DNA of 64,000 nucleotides from assembly GCF_017086445.1 (NCBI RefSeq), contig NZ_CP070968.1, forward strand, positions 1,798,001-1,862,000. Direction: 5' to 3'. Each line of letters starts with the position of its first letter. Position 1 is the stretch's first letter. Position numbers and translations under genes: made by a program. Of this stretch, positions 9,464 to 18,877 are shown in pieces. Source of the DNA: Brevundimonas fontaquae (GTDB lineage Bacteria > Pseudomonadota > Alphaproteobacteria > Caulobacterales > Caulobacteraceae). A model generated the notes under the pieces. The model did no database searches, had not been told where the DNA came from, and was given only the letters and a program-made list of their open reading frames with translations.

Positions 9464-10479
9464 TGCGCTACGATTTCGGCTCCGACAACACCGCCGGCAT
9501 GGCGCTGAGCGCCATCGAAGGCCTGGTGCGCGCCAACAAGGGATTCGCGCGCGCCTATGGCGCAGACGAGGTCACCGCCCGCGCCGCCGACCAGATTCGC
9601 CAGCGTCTGGATGCCGACGCCGAGGTGCGGTTTGTTTTCAGCGGGACGGCGGCCAACGCCATCGCCCTGTCGATGCTGGCCCAGCCGTATGAGGCGGTGC
9701 TGGCGCACCATGCGGCGCACATCTGCACCGACGAGACGGGCGCGCCGGGATTCTTCGGTCACGGCGTCGGCCTGATCGGCTTGCCGGGGTTCTCGGGCAA
9801 GATCGATCCATTGGCCCTGCAGGCGCAGTTGGGCGAACCCGAAGTCGGGCATCGTCAGCCGCCCGCCGCCCTGTCGCTGACCCAGGCCACGGAATATGGC
9901 TCGGTCTACACCGAGGAAGAACTGCGCCACCTGATCGAACCGGCCAAGGCGCTGGGCTATGGCGTTCACATGGACGGAGCGCGCCTGACCAATGCGGTCG
10001 CCGCCGGCTTCGACCTGAAGGACATTCCGCGTCTGGGCGTCGACGTGCTGGTGTTCGGCGGGGCGAAGGCGGGCGCCAACTGCGCCGAGGCGATCGTGTT
10101 GTTCGACAAGAGCCTGGCGCGGCGACTGGACAACCGTCTGAAACAGGCGGGCCAGACTTCGTCCAAGACGCGGCTGCTGTCGGGTCCGATGCTGGGCTTG
10201 CTCGAAAGCGGCGATTGGGAGTCGGGCGGCGCCCACGCCAATCTGATGGGGCAGCGGTTGGCGGCGGGCATCGCGGGGCGGTCGCCCTTCGTCCTGGCCC
10301 ATCCGGTGGAGGCGAACGCCGTCTTCGTGCGGATGCCGCCAGAGGCGCATGCCCGCCTGAACGAAATGGGCTGGGCCTGCTACGCCTTCGACGACGGTTC
10401 CGTGCGCTTCGTCTGTTCGTGGGCGACGCAGGAAGCGGCCGTGGACGAGTTGATCGAGGCGGTCGCCGGTCTGGGCTGA
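9463..10479 (+). CDS. Threonine aldolase family PLP enzyme (beta-eliminating lyase)
   Basis: This 338-residue fold-type I PLP enzyme resembles low-specificity L-threonine aldolase, which splits threonine to glycine and acetaldehyde. It starts with the family YDFGSDNTAGM. A His-rich segment (AHHAAHICTDETGAP) stacks on the cofactor, HMDGARLTNAV provides the Asp that pairs with the pyridine nitrogen, and the predicted Schiff-base lysine is in FGGAKAGANC. The GGAKAG form (rather than SKGLGAP) marks the GGTKNG-like subgroup, so the exact substrate is uncertain. It overlaps the MscS gene by one base (TGATG). Confidence 0.85.
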   Translation: MRYDFGSDNTAGMALSAIEGLVRANKGFARAYGADEVTARAADQIRQRLDADAEVRFVFSGTAANAIALSMLAQPYEAVLAHHAAHICTDETGAPGFFGHGVGLIGLPGFSGKIDPLALQAQLGEPEVGHRQPPAALSLTQATEYGSVYTEEELRHLIEPAKALGYGVHMDGARLTNAVAAGFDLKDIPRLGVDVLVFGGAKAGANCAEAIVLFDKSLARRLDNRLKQAGQTSSKTRLLSGPMLGLLESGDWESGGAHANLMGQRLAAGIAGRSPFVLAHPVEANAVFVRMPPEAHARLNEMGWACYAFDDGSVRFVCSWATQEAAVDELIEAVAGLG

Positions 10480-10589
10480 GCGACGAATCCGCGCTCGCGC
10501 GCCAGCGTGGCCTTTCCCCGGTCGCATTGGCTTTCCATATGCGGATTATGGCGATGCGAGGCGAACGCTCCGGCGGCAGGCGTGACCCG

Positions 10590-12440
10590 ATGGTCAAGGC
10601 GCAGCAGGCAGGGAGCCCACAGGACAAGACGGACGGACCCCCGACGCTGACGGCGCTGGCGGATCTGGCGCGGCTGGTGGCCCGATCGGGCGCGCCGCAC
10701 CTGAAACTGCGGCTGATCTCGGCCATCCTGCTGACGCTGGCGGGCAAGGGGCTGGGCGTCATGGCGCCGCTGGTGCTGGGCGCGGCGGTCAACCGCCTGG
10801 CGGCGGGGCAGGGTGCGGCGACCGCCGTCGGCCTGGGCTTTGCGGCCTTCGCCATCGGCTGGACCGTCGTGCGGTTCCTGTCGGCGGCCTCACCTCTTAT
10901 CTCCGACGTCGTATTCGCGCCGGTGCGCGCCGCCGCCCAGCGCGCGACGGCGGCCGAGGCCTTCGCCCATGCGCTGAGCCTGTCGCTGGACTTCCACCAG
11001 ACCAAACGCTCGGGCGCCCTATCGCGGACCATGGACCGAGGATCGCGCGCCGTGGACTTCCTGCTGCGCATCCTCGCCTTCAACCTGGTTCCGACCGGGG
11101 TTGAGTTGGTGCTGGCGGCCGGGGTGCTGGGCGCCAAATACGACTGGCGTTTCGCCGCCGTCGCGGTGGTGGTGGTCGTCATCTACACCGCCGCCACCTT
11201 CGCCATGTCCAACTGGCGGCTGGAGCATCGCCGGATCATGAATGCGGCCGATTCCGAGGCCGCCGGCGTCTCGGTCGACGCCCTGCTGAACTATGAGACG
11301 GTCAAGTCGTTCGGGGCCGAGACGCGCGCGGCCCAGACCTATGACCGGGCGCTGGGCGACTATGCCGAGGCGTCGCTGAAGGCCAATAGTTCGCTGAACA
11401 TGCTGAACGGGATGCAGGCCCTGGTGATGAACCTGGGGCTGGGCGTCATGGCGGTGATGGCCGGGTTCGAGGCGGCGGCCGGGCGGATGGGGCCGGGTGA
11501 CGTGACGGCGGCGGTGCTGATCATGATCTCACTGTATGCGCCGCTGAACATCCTGGGCTTCGCCTATCGGGAAATCCGTCAGTCCTTCATCGACATGGAG
11601 GAGATGCTGAAGGTGACGCGACAGACGCCGCAGGTCGCCGATGCGCCGAACGCCGTCGCCCTGCCGCGGCCGGTCGATGCTCGCGGGGCGTCGGTAGCAT
11701 TCGAGGCGGTCGGCTTCCGCCACGACGCGCGGGCCAATGGGCTGGAGGACGTCAGCTTCTACGCTGCGCCTGGCACCACGACGGCGCTGGTCGGGCCCTC
11801 GGGCGCGGGCAAGTCCACCATTGTCAAACTGGCGCTGCGTCTGCTCGATCCGCAGGAAGGGCGCGTGCTGATCGACGGCCATGACGCGCGTGATGTGACC
11901 CAGGCCTCGCTGCGATCGGCGGTGGCGCTGGTGCCTCAGGATGTGGCCCTGTTCAACGACACCCTGGCCGCCAACATCGCCTTCGCCCGGCCCGAGGCGT
12001 ATGAGGCGCAGGTGTGGGCGGCCGCGGAGGCGGCAGAACTGGCCGACTTTATCCGCGGCTTGCCGGATGGGATGCAGACCAAGGTCGGCGAACGGGGGCT
12101 GAAGCTGTCGGGCGGCGAACGTCAGCGGGTGGGCATCGCCCGAGCCCTGTTGGCCGATCCGTGCATCCTGATCCTGGACGAGGCCACCAGCGCCCTGGAC
12201 AGCCGCACCGAGGCCGCGATCCAGAAGACGCTGCGCAAGGCCAGGAACGGCCGCACGACCCTGGTGGTCGCCCACCGGCTGTCGACCGTGGCGGACGCGG
12301 ACCAGATTCTGGTGCTGAAGGCCGGGCGGATCGTCGAGCGGGGCGGGCACCACGAACTGGTGGCCCGACAGGGCGGGGAATATGCAGCGCTGTGGCGCAA
12401 ACAGACGCGCGGCGGCAAGACGCCTCAGATGGCGGACTGA
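10590..12440 (+). CDS. ABC transporter permease/ATP-binding protein, Atm1/HMT type
   Basis: This half-transporter of about 616 residues has an N-terminal six-helix exporter domain and a C-terminal ATPase. Walker A is GPSGAGKST, the signature is LSGGERQRVGIARALL, Walker B is CILILDEATSALD, and the H-loop is VVAHRLST. The membrane domain contains NYETVKSFGAE, a hallmark of the Atm1/HMT1 subgroup that exports glutathione-linked or heavy-metal-linked compounds. The start is uncertain: an upstream ATG at 10539 adds 17 residues with a weak ribosome site, and the ATG at 10590 is preferred. Its last 16 bases overlap the convergent hypothetical gene. Confidence 0.9.
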   Translation: MVKAQQAGSPQDKTDGPPTLTALADLARLVARSGAPHLKLRLISAILLTLAGKGLGVMAPLVLGAAVNRLAAGQGAATAVGLGFAAFAIGWTVVRFLSAASPLISDVVFAPVRAAAQRATAAEAFAHALSLSLDFHQTKRSGALSRTMDRGSRAVDFLLRILAFNLVPTGVELVLAAGVLGAKYDWRFAAVAVVVVVIYTAATFAMSNWRLEHRRIMNAADSEAAGVSVDALLNYETVKSFGAETRAAQTYDRALGDYAEASLKANSSLNMLNGMQALVMNLGLGVMAVMAGFEAAAGRMGPGDVTAAVLIMISLYAPLNILGFAYREIRQSFIDMEEMLKVTRQTPQVADAPNAVALPRPVDARGASVAFEAVGFRHDARANGLEDVSFYAAPGTTTALVGPSGAGKSTIVKLALRLLDPQEGRVLIDGHDARDVTQASLRSAVALVPQDVALFNDTLAANIAFARPEAYEAQVWAAAEAAELADFIRGLPDGMQTKVGERGLKLSGGERQRVGIARALLADPCILILDEATSALDSRTEAAIQKTLRKARNGRTTLVVAHRLSTVADADQILVLKAGRIVERGGHHELVARQGGEYAALWRKQTRGGKTPQMAD

Positions 12441-12904
12441 CTGGCGGCCGGCAGCTTCTTTCTGACCACCTCTTGCAGGTTCGTCAGGATGGCGGTCCGC
12501 GCGGCCTGCTCCTCGGGCGGCAGGGCCAGCAGCAGCTTCATCGCCTGGGCGTGGACCGTGGCGATGCGCCAGTCGAAACCGCCTTGGCGCGGCGCGGCGT
12601 CCAGCAGGTCGCACAGGCCCTTGGCCGCTGTGCACAGGTCATCCATCGAAAAGGGGCTGGCGGCGTCAATGATCTGGCTGGAGGCGGAATAGGCCAGATC
12701 CAGCCGCATCGGCTCGATCAGGGCCGGATCGGGCTTGGCCAGCAGGACCGCGATATTGTCGCCGATGATGGCGCGGGCCTGATCCTGAAGGCCGTCGAGA
12801 TTGGCGCGGGCCTGAGCCAGGGCGACCCCGACGCTGACGCCGCCGGGGCGGTCCAGCATCTCGGACAGGCGGGATTTGCGCTGGGTATGGGTGATGACGG
12901 TCAT
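12425..12904 (-). CDS. Hypothetical protein, partner of the receiver protein
   Basis: I do not recognise this 159-residue protein. It has no signal peptide, is mostly alpha-helical (GVALAQARANLDGLQDQARAI, SQIIDAASPFSMDDLC), and ends in a basic helix. It starts within the last four bases of the receiver gene (ATGA overlap), so the two are certainly co-transcribed and probably act together. Its helical make-up with no obvious enzyme motif would suit a signalling adaptor or histidine-phosphotransfer-like bundle. A single His in DWRIATVHAQAMK is the only visible candidate site. This is inference. Confidence 0.75.
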   Translation of the reverse strand: MTVITHTQRKSRLSEMLDRPGGVSVGVALAQARANLDGLQDQARAIIGDNIAVLLAKPDPALIEPMRLDLAYSASSQIIDAASPFSMDDLCTAAKGLCDLLDAAPRQGGFDWRIATVHAQAMKLLLALPPEEQAARTAILTNLQEVVRKKLPAASQSAI

Positions 12905-13452
12905 AGGGCCAAGGTCTCCATCCCGTTCGCCTTGCGGATCATGTCGGCGCGACGTTCGACGCCTTCATAGCCGGTATGCCGGAACCGGCGATCGGGCCCC
13001 ATATAGTCGCCGACCTCGAGGAACGGCCGGCTGTCGCGCGCGACCCACAGGATGCGCTCCAGCAGAAGGGCCGGGCTGAACGGCTTGGTGATGACGAAGT
13101 TGGCGCCGCAGTCGCGCGCCTCGGCGACGCGGCCGCGACGAATATGGCTGGCGGTCATGATCACCGGGGTGAAGGTGTTGGGATTGGCGCCCGAGCGACG
13201 CAGCCAGCGCACCAGTTCGAACCCGTCGATGTCGGGCATGTCTGTGTCGACGACCAGCAGATCGACGGGCTTGTCGGTCAGCAGTTTCTGGGCCTCGGTC
13301 CCCGTGCCGCAGGCATAGGTCGGGCGGATGCCGAAGCCTGTCAAAGCGTTGGAGGTCAGCGTCAACGAAAAAGGCGAATCGTCGACGATCATCGTGATCG
13401 CACCGCCCAGGTTGAAGACGGCGCTTTCGCGCAGAGACTCGCCGCTGCTCAT
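12901..13452 (-). CDS. Single-domain response regulator with C-terminal extension
   Basis: This 183-residue protein has a complete receiver domain (about 18-145): acidic pair in TMIVDDSPFS, phospho-acceptor D69 in LLVVDTDMPDIDG, the conserved T in PVIMTASH and K in ITKPFSP. There is no DNA-binding domain. The last 35 residues (GPDRRFRHTGYEGVERRAD) resemble the short basic tail found on many alphaproteobacterial receivers that act by protein contact. The downstream gene overlaps by four bases. No histidine kinase is adjacent on this strand. Confidence 0.9.
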   Translation of the reverse strand: MSSGESLRESAVFNLGGAITMIVDDSPFSLTLTSNALTGFGIRPTYACGTGTEAQKLLTDKPVDLLVVDTDMPDIDGFELVRWLRRSGANPNTFTPVIMTASHIRRGRVAEARDCGANFVITKPFSPALLLERILWVARDSRPFLEVGDYMGPDRRFRHTGYEGVERRADMIRKANGMETLAL

Positions 13453-13583
13453 GATGCAAAGGCCCCCGTCTGGCCCGCCGATAAACTCATGGCCGGTCGC
13501 AAACCCCGATGCCTCCTAACGAAGGGCGGAGCTTGGCAGACGAGGGTGGATGCTGCGTTAACGCTGACTCGGGCGATCAAGCG

Positions 13584-14531
13584 TCAGAGGGCGCCGATGG
13601 CGTAGAAGCGATCCGCGCGGCGCTTCTTGATCTGCTGCGGCGTCAGGCCGTCAAAGCCCTTCAGCTCTTCGGCCAGAACGTCGCCGACATTGGCCATGGC
13701 CGCGTCGCGATCGGTGTGGGAGCCGCCGACAGGCTCTTGGATCAGGCGGTCCACGATCTTCAGCTGCATCAGGTCCGGGCCGGTGATCTTCATCGCCATG
13801 GCCGCATCCTTGGCCCGCGCGCCGTCGCGCCACAGAATGCCGGCTGCGCCCTCGGGCGAGATGACCGAATAGATCGAGTGCTCCAGCATCAGCACACGGC
13901 TGGCCGCCGCGATGGCGATGGCCCCGCCCGAACCGCCTTCGCCCGTGATGGTGGCGATGGAGGGCACGCCCAAGGTCAGGCAGCGCTCGGTCGAGCGCGC
14001 GATGGCCTCGGCCTGGCCGCGCTCCTCGGCGCCCAGCCCCGGATAGGCGCCGGCGGTGTCGATGAAACTGAGCACCGGCAGGCCGAACTGCTCGGCCATG
14101 TCCATCAGGCGCACGGCTTTACGATAGCCCTCGGGCCGCGCCATGCCGAAGTTGTGGGTGATGCGGGTCGCGGTGTCGTGACCCTTTTCGTGGCCCATGA
14201 TGACGACCGGCCGGCCGCGGAACCGGGCCAGACCGCCGAGGATCGCCTGGTCGTCCCCGAACTGACGGTCGCCGTGCAGTTCGTTCCAGTCGGTGAACAG
14301 GCTCTGGACGTAGTCGATGAAGTGCGGACGCTGCGGATGGCGCGCGACCTGGGTCTTCATCCAGGGGTCGAGGCCAGCGTAGGTCTTCTTGCGCAGCTGC
14401 TCGGCCTTTTTGCGCAGGCCCTCGATCTCATGGTCGATGTCGCCCGAGGTGTCGGCCAGCAGCGACAGCTCCTCGATCTTGGCTTCCAGATCGGCGATCG
14501 GCTTTTCGAAGTCGAGATAGTGCGTGGCCAT
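13584..14531 (-). CDS. accA: Acetyl-CoA carboxylase carboxyltransferase subunit alpha
   Basis: This 315-residue protein is the alpha subunit of the carboxyltransferase that moves CO2 from carboxybiotin to acetyl-CoA, the first step of fatty acid synthesis. It starts MATHYLDFEKPIADLE and has an N-terminal coiled segment. The carboxylase core includes ELHGDRQFGDDQAI, RNFGMA-like HNFGMARPEGYRKA, FIDTAGAYPGLGAEERGQ and GEGGSGGAIAI, with SVISPEGAAGILWRD near the end. The ATG at 14529-14531 is preferred over an upstream in-frame ATG at 14600 because family members begin here. It follows xerD on the same strand, 90 bases away. Confidence 0.95.
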   Translation of the reverse strand: MATHYLDFEKPIADLEAKIEELSLLADTSGDIDHEIEGLRKKAEQLRKKTYAGLDPWMKTQVARHPQRPHFIDYVQSLFTDWNELHGDRQFGDDQAILGGLARFRGRPVVIMGHEKGHDTATRITHNFGMARPEGYRKAVRLMDMAEQFGLPVLSFIDTAGAYPGLGAEERGQAEAIARSTERCLTLGVPSIATITGEGGSGGAIAIAAASRVLMLEHSIYSVISPEGAAGILWRDGARAKDAAMAMKITGPDLMQLKIVDRLIQEPVGGSHTDRDAAMANVGDVLAEELKGFDGLTPQQIKKRRADRFYAIGAL

Positions 14532-14621
14532 CAAGGCGTCCGGGAACTGCAAACGGGCGAAAGCGCCCTTGGGGAAGGCGCGCGAACCTAGAGAGGTCAA
14601 CGCCGCCGGGCAAGCGCGGGT

Positions 14622-15542
14622 TCAGTCGTCGCGCGCCAAGGGGTGGTTTTGTTGGACAACCTGGGCCAGGCGATCGGTGGCGACGTGGGTGTAGATCTGG
14701 GTCGTGGCGATATCGACGTGGCCTAGCAGGGTCTGGACGACGCGCAGGTCGGCGCCGCCTTCCAGCAGATGGGTGGCGAAGGCGTGGCGCAGGACGTGGG
14801 GGCTGACGCGGGCGGGATCTATGCCGGCGGTGACCGCGGCCTCGTCCAACAGTTGGGCGAAACGGCGTGGGGTCAGGTGGCCGCTGCGGCCGGAGGAGGG
14901 GAACAGCCAGGGACTGTCGGGCGCCTCAGGCTTTCGCCCATCCTTACCTTTGAATCTGGCGTCGCGCGCGACGAGCCAGGCCTTGATCGCTTCGCGGGCG
15001 GCGGCGTTGAGGGGTGCGAGCCGTTCCTTGCCGCCCTTGCCGCGCACGATCAGATAGGCGGGGGCGCGCCGAACGGCCTCGACTTTGAGCCCCAACAGTT
15101 CGGATACACGCAGGCCCGAGGCGTAGGCCATCTCGACCAGGGCGACGAGGCGCAGTCCCGCTGCCGCGTCGCGGGCGGCCGAGGCGGCCAGCAGGGCGTC
15201 GATCTCGGCGCGGCTCAACACCTTGGGCAGGGACCGGCCCTGTTTGGGGGCGTCGAGGCGGCGCGACGGATCGTCGGTGCGCCATCCCTCGGCCAGGGCG
15301 AAGCGATAGAACTGACGCGCGGACGAGCGGCGACGGGCGGCGGTGGCGGCGGACAAGCCTCGCCGCGACAGGTCCGTGAACCAGGCCTCGACCGCCTCGG
15401 CACCCGCCTTCATCAATCCGCCGGCGTCCGACAGCGCCGTCTCCGCGTCAGACAGATCGCGGCCATAGGCGGACAGTGTATGGGGCGAGGCGTCGCGTTC
15501 GACCGCCATCATCTCCAGAAAGGCTTCGATCTGGGGCGTCAT
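14622..15542 (-). CDS. xerD: Tyrosine recombinase XerD
   Basis: This 306-residue tyrosine recombinase acts with XerC at dif to resolve chromosome dimers. The SAM-like N-terminal domain (IEAFLEMMAVERDASPHTL) is followed by the catalytic domain with the expected residues: first Arg in YASGLRVSELLGL, HVLRHAFATHLLEGGADL with His and Arg, His of LLGHVDIATTQ, and nucleophile Tyr in IYTHVATDRL. The length is typical. A co-directional accA lies downstream, an arrangement seen in other Caulobacteraceae. It is divergent from aroK. Confidence 0.93.
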   Translation of the reverse strand: MTPQIEAFLEMMAVERDASPHTLSAYGRDLSDAETALSDAGGLMKAGAEAVEAWFTDLSRRGLSAATAARRRSSARQFYRFALAEGWRTDDPSRRLDAPKQGRSLPKVLSRAEIDALLAASAARDAAAGLRLVALVEMAYASGLRVSELLGLKVEAVRRAPAYLIVRGKGGKERLAPLNAAAREAIKAWLVARDARFKGKDGRKPEAPDSPWLFPSSGRSGHLTPRRFAQLLDEAAVTAGIDPARVSPHVLRHAFATHLLEGGADLRVVQTLLGHVDIATTQIYTHVATDRLAQVVQQNHPLARDD

Positions 15543-15667
15543 GCGGCGATCCGTAGCCTGAACGACTGGCGCAAGGTCGGGCTTGGTGTAGAGGTTTTCT
15601 GGATCATGCCTGCCCGCGCCGCCGCCTTCGCCTTCCTCTCGACCGACCGTTCCGCCGGAGCCGCCGG

Positions 15668-16234
15668 ATGAGGCGGCGCGCGAATCCGGGTCCGACCCGC
15701 ACCATAGCCCTGGTCGGCCTGATGGGGGTGGGCAAATCGTCGGTCGGTCGTCGGCTGGCCAATCGGCTGCGACTGCCGTTCGCGGACGGGGATGTGGAGA
15801 TCGAGGCGGCGGCCGGGATGACGGTGTCGGAAATCTTCGCCGCGCTAGGCGAGGCCGAGTTCCGCGCGGGCGAGGCGCGGGTGATCCGCCGCCTGCTGGA
15901 GGGGCCGCCCATCGTGCTGGCGACCGGCGGCGGGGCGATGATGAACCCGGAGACGCGGGCGCTGCTGAAGGCCAAGGCCGACACCGTCTGGCTGAGGGCC
16001 GATCTGGCGGTCATCGCGGAGCGGGTGGCGCGGCGCGACACGCGGCCCCTGCTGCGCGGCAAGGATCCGCTGGAGGTGCTGACGGGCCTGGCCGAAGCCC
16101 GCTATCCCATTTACGGCGAAGCCGATGTGACCGTGGACGTCGGGCAGGGCTCGCACGGCCAGGCGGTGGACGCCATTCACAAGAACCTGCGCCGACACTG
16201 GCGCCAGAGACGACGCACGGAGACCCCCCAATGA
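15668..16234 (+). CDS. aroK: Shikimate kinase
   Basis: This 188-residue kinase phosphorylates shikimate in the chorismate pathway. It has the P-loop [11 protein letters not shown] (about 17-27), the shikimate-binding DGDVEIE and TGGGAMM segments, the LID region RPLLRG, and a basic C-terminal tail. It overlaps the start of aroB by four bases (ATGA), a typical aroK-aroB pair. Confidence 0.94.
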   Translation: MRRRANPGPTRTIALVGLMGVGKSSVGRRLANRLRLPFADGDVEIEAAAGMTVSEIFAALGEAEFRAGEARVIRRLLEGPPIVLATGGGAMMNPETRALLKAKADTVWLRADLAVIAERVARRDTRPLLRGKDPLEVLTGLAEARYPIYGEADVTVDVGQGSHGQAVDAIHKNLRRHWRQRRRTETPQ

Positions 16235-17337
16235 CGATCATTCCGGTCAGCGGCGGGGCCTTTGCAGCTTATGACGTCGTGGTGGGACGCGGGCTGCTGG
16301 CGCAGGCCGGCGCACACATCGCGCCGCTGGCCAAGGGGCGGACGGTCATCGTCACCGACGAGACGGTTGCGGGCATCCATGCCCAGGCCCTGACCGCCTC
16401 GCTGACGGCGGCGGGCGTGACCAGCGAGATCGTGGCCGTGCCGGCAGGCGAGGGGTCCAAGTCCTTTACCGAGCTGGAACGGGTGCTGGACCGGCTGCTG
16501 GAGATCGGTCTGGATCGCAAGGATGTGGTGATCGCCCTGGGGGGCGGCGTCGTGGGCGATCTGGCCGGACTGGCGGCGGCCCTGTTCATGCGCGGAATCG
16601 ATTTCGTGCAGATTCCGACGACTTTGCTGGCCCAGGTCGACTCTTCCGTCGGCGGCAAGACGGCCATCGATACGCCGCGCGGAAAGAACCTGGTCGGCGC
16701 CTTCCATCAGCCGCGTCTGGTGCTGGCGGATATCGACGTGCTGGCCACGCTGCCGGAACGCCAGGTGAGGTCCGGCTGGGCCGAGGTGCTGAAGCACGGA
16801 CTGATCTGCGACGCGCCCTTCTTCGATTGGCTGGCAGGCGGGGGGGCTGCGGGCGCCAAGGGCGATCCGGCGGCGCTGGTACGGGCGGTGATCCGCTCGG
16901 TCGAGATCAAGAGCGCGGTGGTCGGCGAGGACGAGAAGGAGGCGGGGCGACGCGCCCTGCTGAACCTGGGTCATACCTTCGGCCATGCGATCGAGACAGA
17001 GGTCGGCTTCGACGAAGGGGCGCTGGCGCACGGCGAGGCGGTGGCGCTCGGCTGCTGCATGGCCTTCCGCTATTCGGCGGGTGAGGGCCTGTGTTCGGCG
17101 GACGACGTGGCGCGGGTCGAGGCGGTGGTCGCGGCGGCTGGGCTGCCGACGCGGCTGGATCAGGCGGGATCATTTGCAGCCGATCGTCTGCTGGCCTTGA
17201 TGGCGGGAGACAAGAAGGCCGAGGGCGGGGCGCTGACCCTGATCCTGGCGCGCGGCATCGGCCAGGCCTTCGTCGCCAAGGGCGTGGATGCGGCCAAGGT
17301 GCGGGCCTTCCTGATCGAGGAAGGCGCGACCGCGTGA
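16231..17337 (+). CDS. aroB: 3-dehydroquinate synthase
   Basis: This 368-residue NAD- and metal-dependent enzyme makes 3-dehydroquinate, the second step of the shikimate pathway. Visible motifs are the NAD-binding [52 protein letters not shown], and the metal-binding [11 protein letters not shown] and HGEAVALG histidines. The stop codon overlaps the next start by one base, giving a likely aroK-aroB-acetyltransferase operon. Confidence 0.96.
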   Translation: MTIIPVSGGAFAAYDVVVGRGLLAQAGAHIAPLAKGRTVIVTDETVAGIHAQALTASLTAAGVTSEIVAVPAGEGSKSFTELERVLDRLLEIGLDRKDVVIALGGGVVGDLAGLAAALFMRGIDFVQIPTTLLAQVDSSVGGKTAIDTPRGKNLVGAFHQPRLVLADIDVLATLPERQVRSGWAEVLKHGLICDAPFFDWLAGGGAAGAKGDPAALVRAVIRSVEIKSAVVGEDEKEAGRRALLNLGHTFGHAIETEVGFDEGALAHGEAVALGCCMAFRYSAGEGLCSADDVARVEAVVAAAGLPTRLDQAGSFAADRLLALMAGDKKAEGGALTLILARGIGQAFVAKGVDAAKVRAFLIEEGATA

Positions 17338-17924
17338 TGCGGATCGGCATGGGGCCGCTGGAGGATCGGTTCGTGCGGCTGGAGCCGTTTGAGGACGGGT
17401 TGAAAGCCGAGGTCCGCGCGGCTCTGGATTGCGATCCCGACGCCTGGGAGATCATGGTGGCGCCCGCCTATGGCGATCATTTCGAGACGTGGTGGAACGC
17501 CGCGATGGCGGCGATGAAGGCGCAGACACGGATCGCCTATGCGGTGCGGCGGCGCTCGGACGGGGCGGTGGTCGGGACGACCAGCCTGTATGAGATCAAC
17601 CCCGCCTATCGCCGCTGCGAGATCGGCTCGACCTTCTATCGGCCGGAGGCGCGGGGCGGGGCGATCAACCCGGCCTGCAAGCGGCTGTTGCTGGGGCATG
17701 CCTTCGACGCGGGCGCGGTGCGGGTCGAGATCATCACCGACGACGTCAACGCCCAGAGCCAGGCCGCCATCCTGAAGCTGGGCGCCAAGGCCGAGGGCGT
17801 CCTGCGAAAGCACAAGATCACTTGGACCGGCCGGGCGCGCGACACCGCCATGTTCGCCGTCATCGACGACGACTGGCCCTCAGTGCGCGACGGGTTGGAT
17901 CGACGGTTAGCCGCCTTCGATTAG
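17337..17924 (+). CDS. GNAT family N-acetyltransferase (RimJ/RimL-like)
   Basis: This 195-residue protein resembles the RimJ/RimL-like branch of GNAT acetyltransferases (LEDRFVRLEPFED at the N-terminus, GTTSLYEINPAYRRCEIGSTF, VEIITDDVNAQSQAAILKLGAKAEGVLRKH). Members acetylate protein N-termini or small molecules; the substrate here is unknown. The start is the ATG at 17337, which overlaps the aroB stop and is preceded by GGAAGG. Its stop overlaps the stop of the convergent lipoprotein gene. Confidence 0.87.
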   Translation: MRIGMGPLEDRFVRLEPFEDGLKAEVRAALDCDPDAWEIMVAPAYGDHFETWWNAAMAAMKAQTRIAYAVRRRSDGAVVGTTSLYEINPAYRRCEIGSTFYRPEARGGAINPACKRLLLGHAFDAGAVRVEIITDDVNAQSQAAILKLGAKAEGVLRKHKITWTGRARDTAMFAVIDDDWPSVRDGLDRRLAAFD

Positions 17925-18373
17925 TCGACCGCGCGGCATTCCGTCGGCTGGCGGCCTTCGACGGACCAGGTGGCGAGGACGCCCTTGCCGCGCAGTTCGA
18001 CATTGGAGGCGCGGTACCAGATGCCGTCGGCGGCGCGTTCCTGATACAGGTCGATGGCCTCGCCGGACGAGTTGCGGATGGTGGCCATCTGGCGCGGGTT
18101 GTCGAAGTCGACCGACAGACGCTCGCCATTGTCGCAAAGATAAACGGTGTGGACGACGCGGTTCAGGGTGCGGTCCTGGATTTCGGCGCCGGTGCGCTGG
18201 CGGGCGGTCTGGGCCTGGATGGCGCGTTCCTTGACCTCGTCGCCGGTGCGCGGAGCCTTGTCGGGATCGGCGCCGCAGGCGGTGAGGAGGGCCAGGGCGG
18301 CCAAGCCGCTGAACACGATCGACTGCGGCAGATCCGGCTTGAACAAGGTCTTTCCCTCCACGGCGTCGCCCAA
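17921..18373 (-). CDS. Lipoprotein with MliC-like lysozyme-inhibitor domain
   Basis: This protein of up to 150 residues has a lipoprotein signal (AALALLTAC, lipobox LTAC). Its C-terminal domain of about 80 residues fits the MliC/PliC fold: VYLCDNGERLSVDFDN, an ASNVELRGKGV segment and a final Cys (PTECRAVD) that would pair with the first Cys. MliC proteins bind and block C-type lysozymes at the outer membrane. The ATG at 18373 puts ten or more residues before the usual positive-hydrophobic signal; an internal TTG start is possible. The gene ends in a four-base stop-codon overlap with the acetyltransferase. Confidence 0.75.
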   Translation of the reverse strand: MGDAVEGKTLFKPDLPQSIVFSGLAALALLTACGADPDKAPRTGDEVKERAIQAQTARQRTGAEIQDRTLNRVVHTVYLCDNGERLSVDFDNPRQMATIRNSSGEAIDLYQERAADGIWYRASNVELRGKGVLATWSVEGRQPTECRAVD

Positions 18374-18394
18374 CGGCGCCGCTTTCGCGGCGGT

Positions 18395-18877
18395 CTAACG
18401 TGCGCCGCCTGTCGCCGTTCCCCGCCGTTGACGGAAGAACGACTTGAGCAGGGCGGACGCCTCGTTCGCCAGAAGGCCTGAGTCCGTGGTGGGGCGCCAG
18501 TGGCAGGTGGGTTGTTCGAACAGGCGCGGACCGTGGATGACGGCGCCGCCCTTGGCATCGTCGGCGGCCCAGACGACGCGGCCGATGCGGGCATGGCTGA
18601 TGGCGCCGGCGCACATGGCGCAGGGCTCCAGGGTCACATAGAGGGTCAGCCCGGTCAGGCGATAGTTGTCCAGCGCCGTCGCCGCGCGCCGCAGGGCGAC
18701 GATCTCGGCATGGGCGGTGGGGTCGCGAGCCGCAATGGGACCGTTGGCGCCGGTCGAAATTACCTCACCTGAGGCAGGATCGACAAGAATTGCGCCCACG
18801 GGCACCTCTCCTGCGTCCGCCGCCGCTTGCGCTTGGTCCAGCGCCATGCGCATGAACCGCTCATCATGGTCCGCCAT
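18395..18877 (-). CDS. tadA: tRNA-specific adenosine deaminase
   Basis: This 160-residue zinc deaminase converts A34 to inosine in tRNA-Arg. The zinc and catalytic motifs are H56-A57-E58 (TAHAEIVAL) and C86-x2-C89 (LEPCAMCAGA), with the tRNA-binding NGPIAARDPTAHAE and the family ARIGRVVWAADDAKGGAV. The ATG at 18875-18877 (MADHDERFM) is preferred; an upstream ATG at 18913 adds a short hydrophobic stretch not seen in the family. The chosen start overlaps the divergent pseudouridine synthase start by 12 bases. Confidence 0.93.
   Translation of the reverse strand: MADHDERFMRMALDQAQAAADAGEVPVGAILVDPASGEVISTGANGPIAARDPTAHAEIVALRRAATALDNYRLTGLTLYVTLEPCAMCAGAISHARIGRVVWAADDAKGGAVIHGPRLFEQPTCHWRPTTDSGLLANEASALLKSFFRQRRGTATGGAR

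Noticed and set aside
10215..10589. Upstream extension of the ABC transporter frame
   Set aside because: It overlaps the threonine-aldolase-like gene in another frame and has no membrane or ATPase features.
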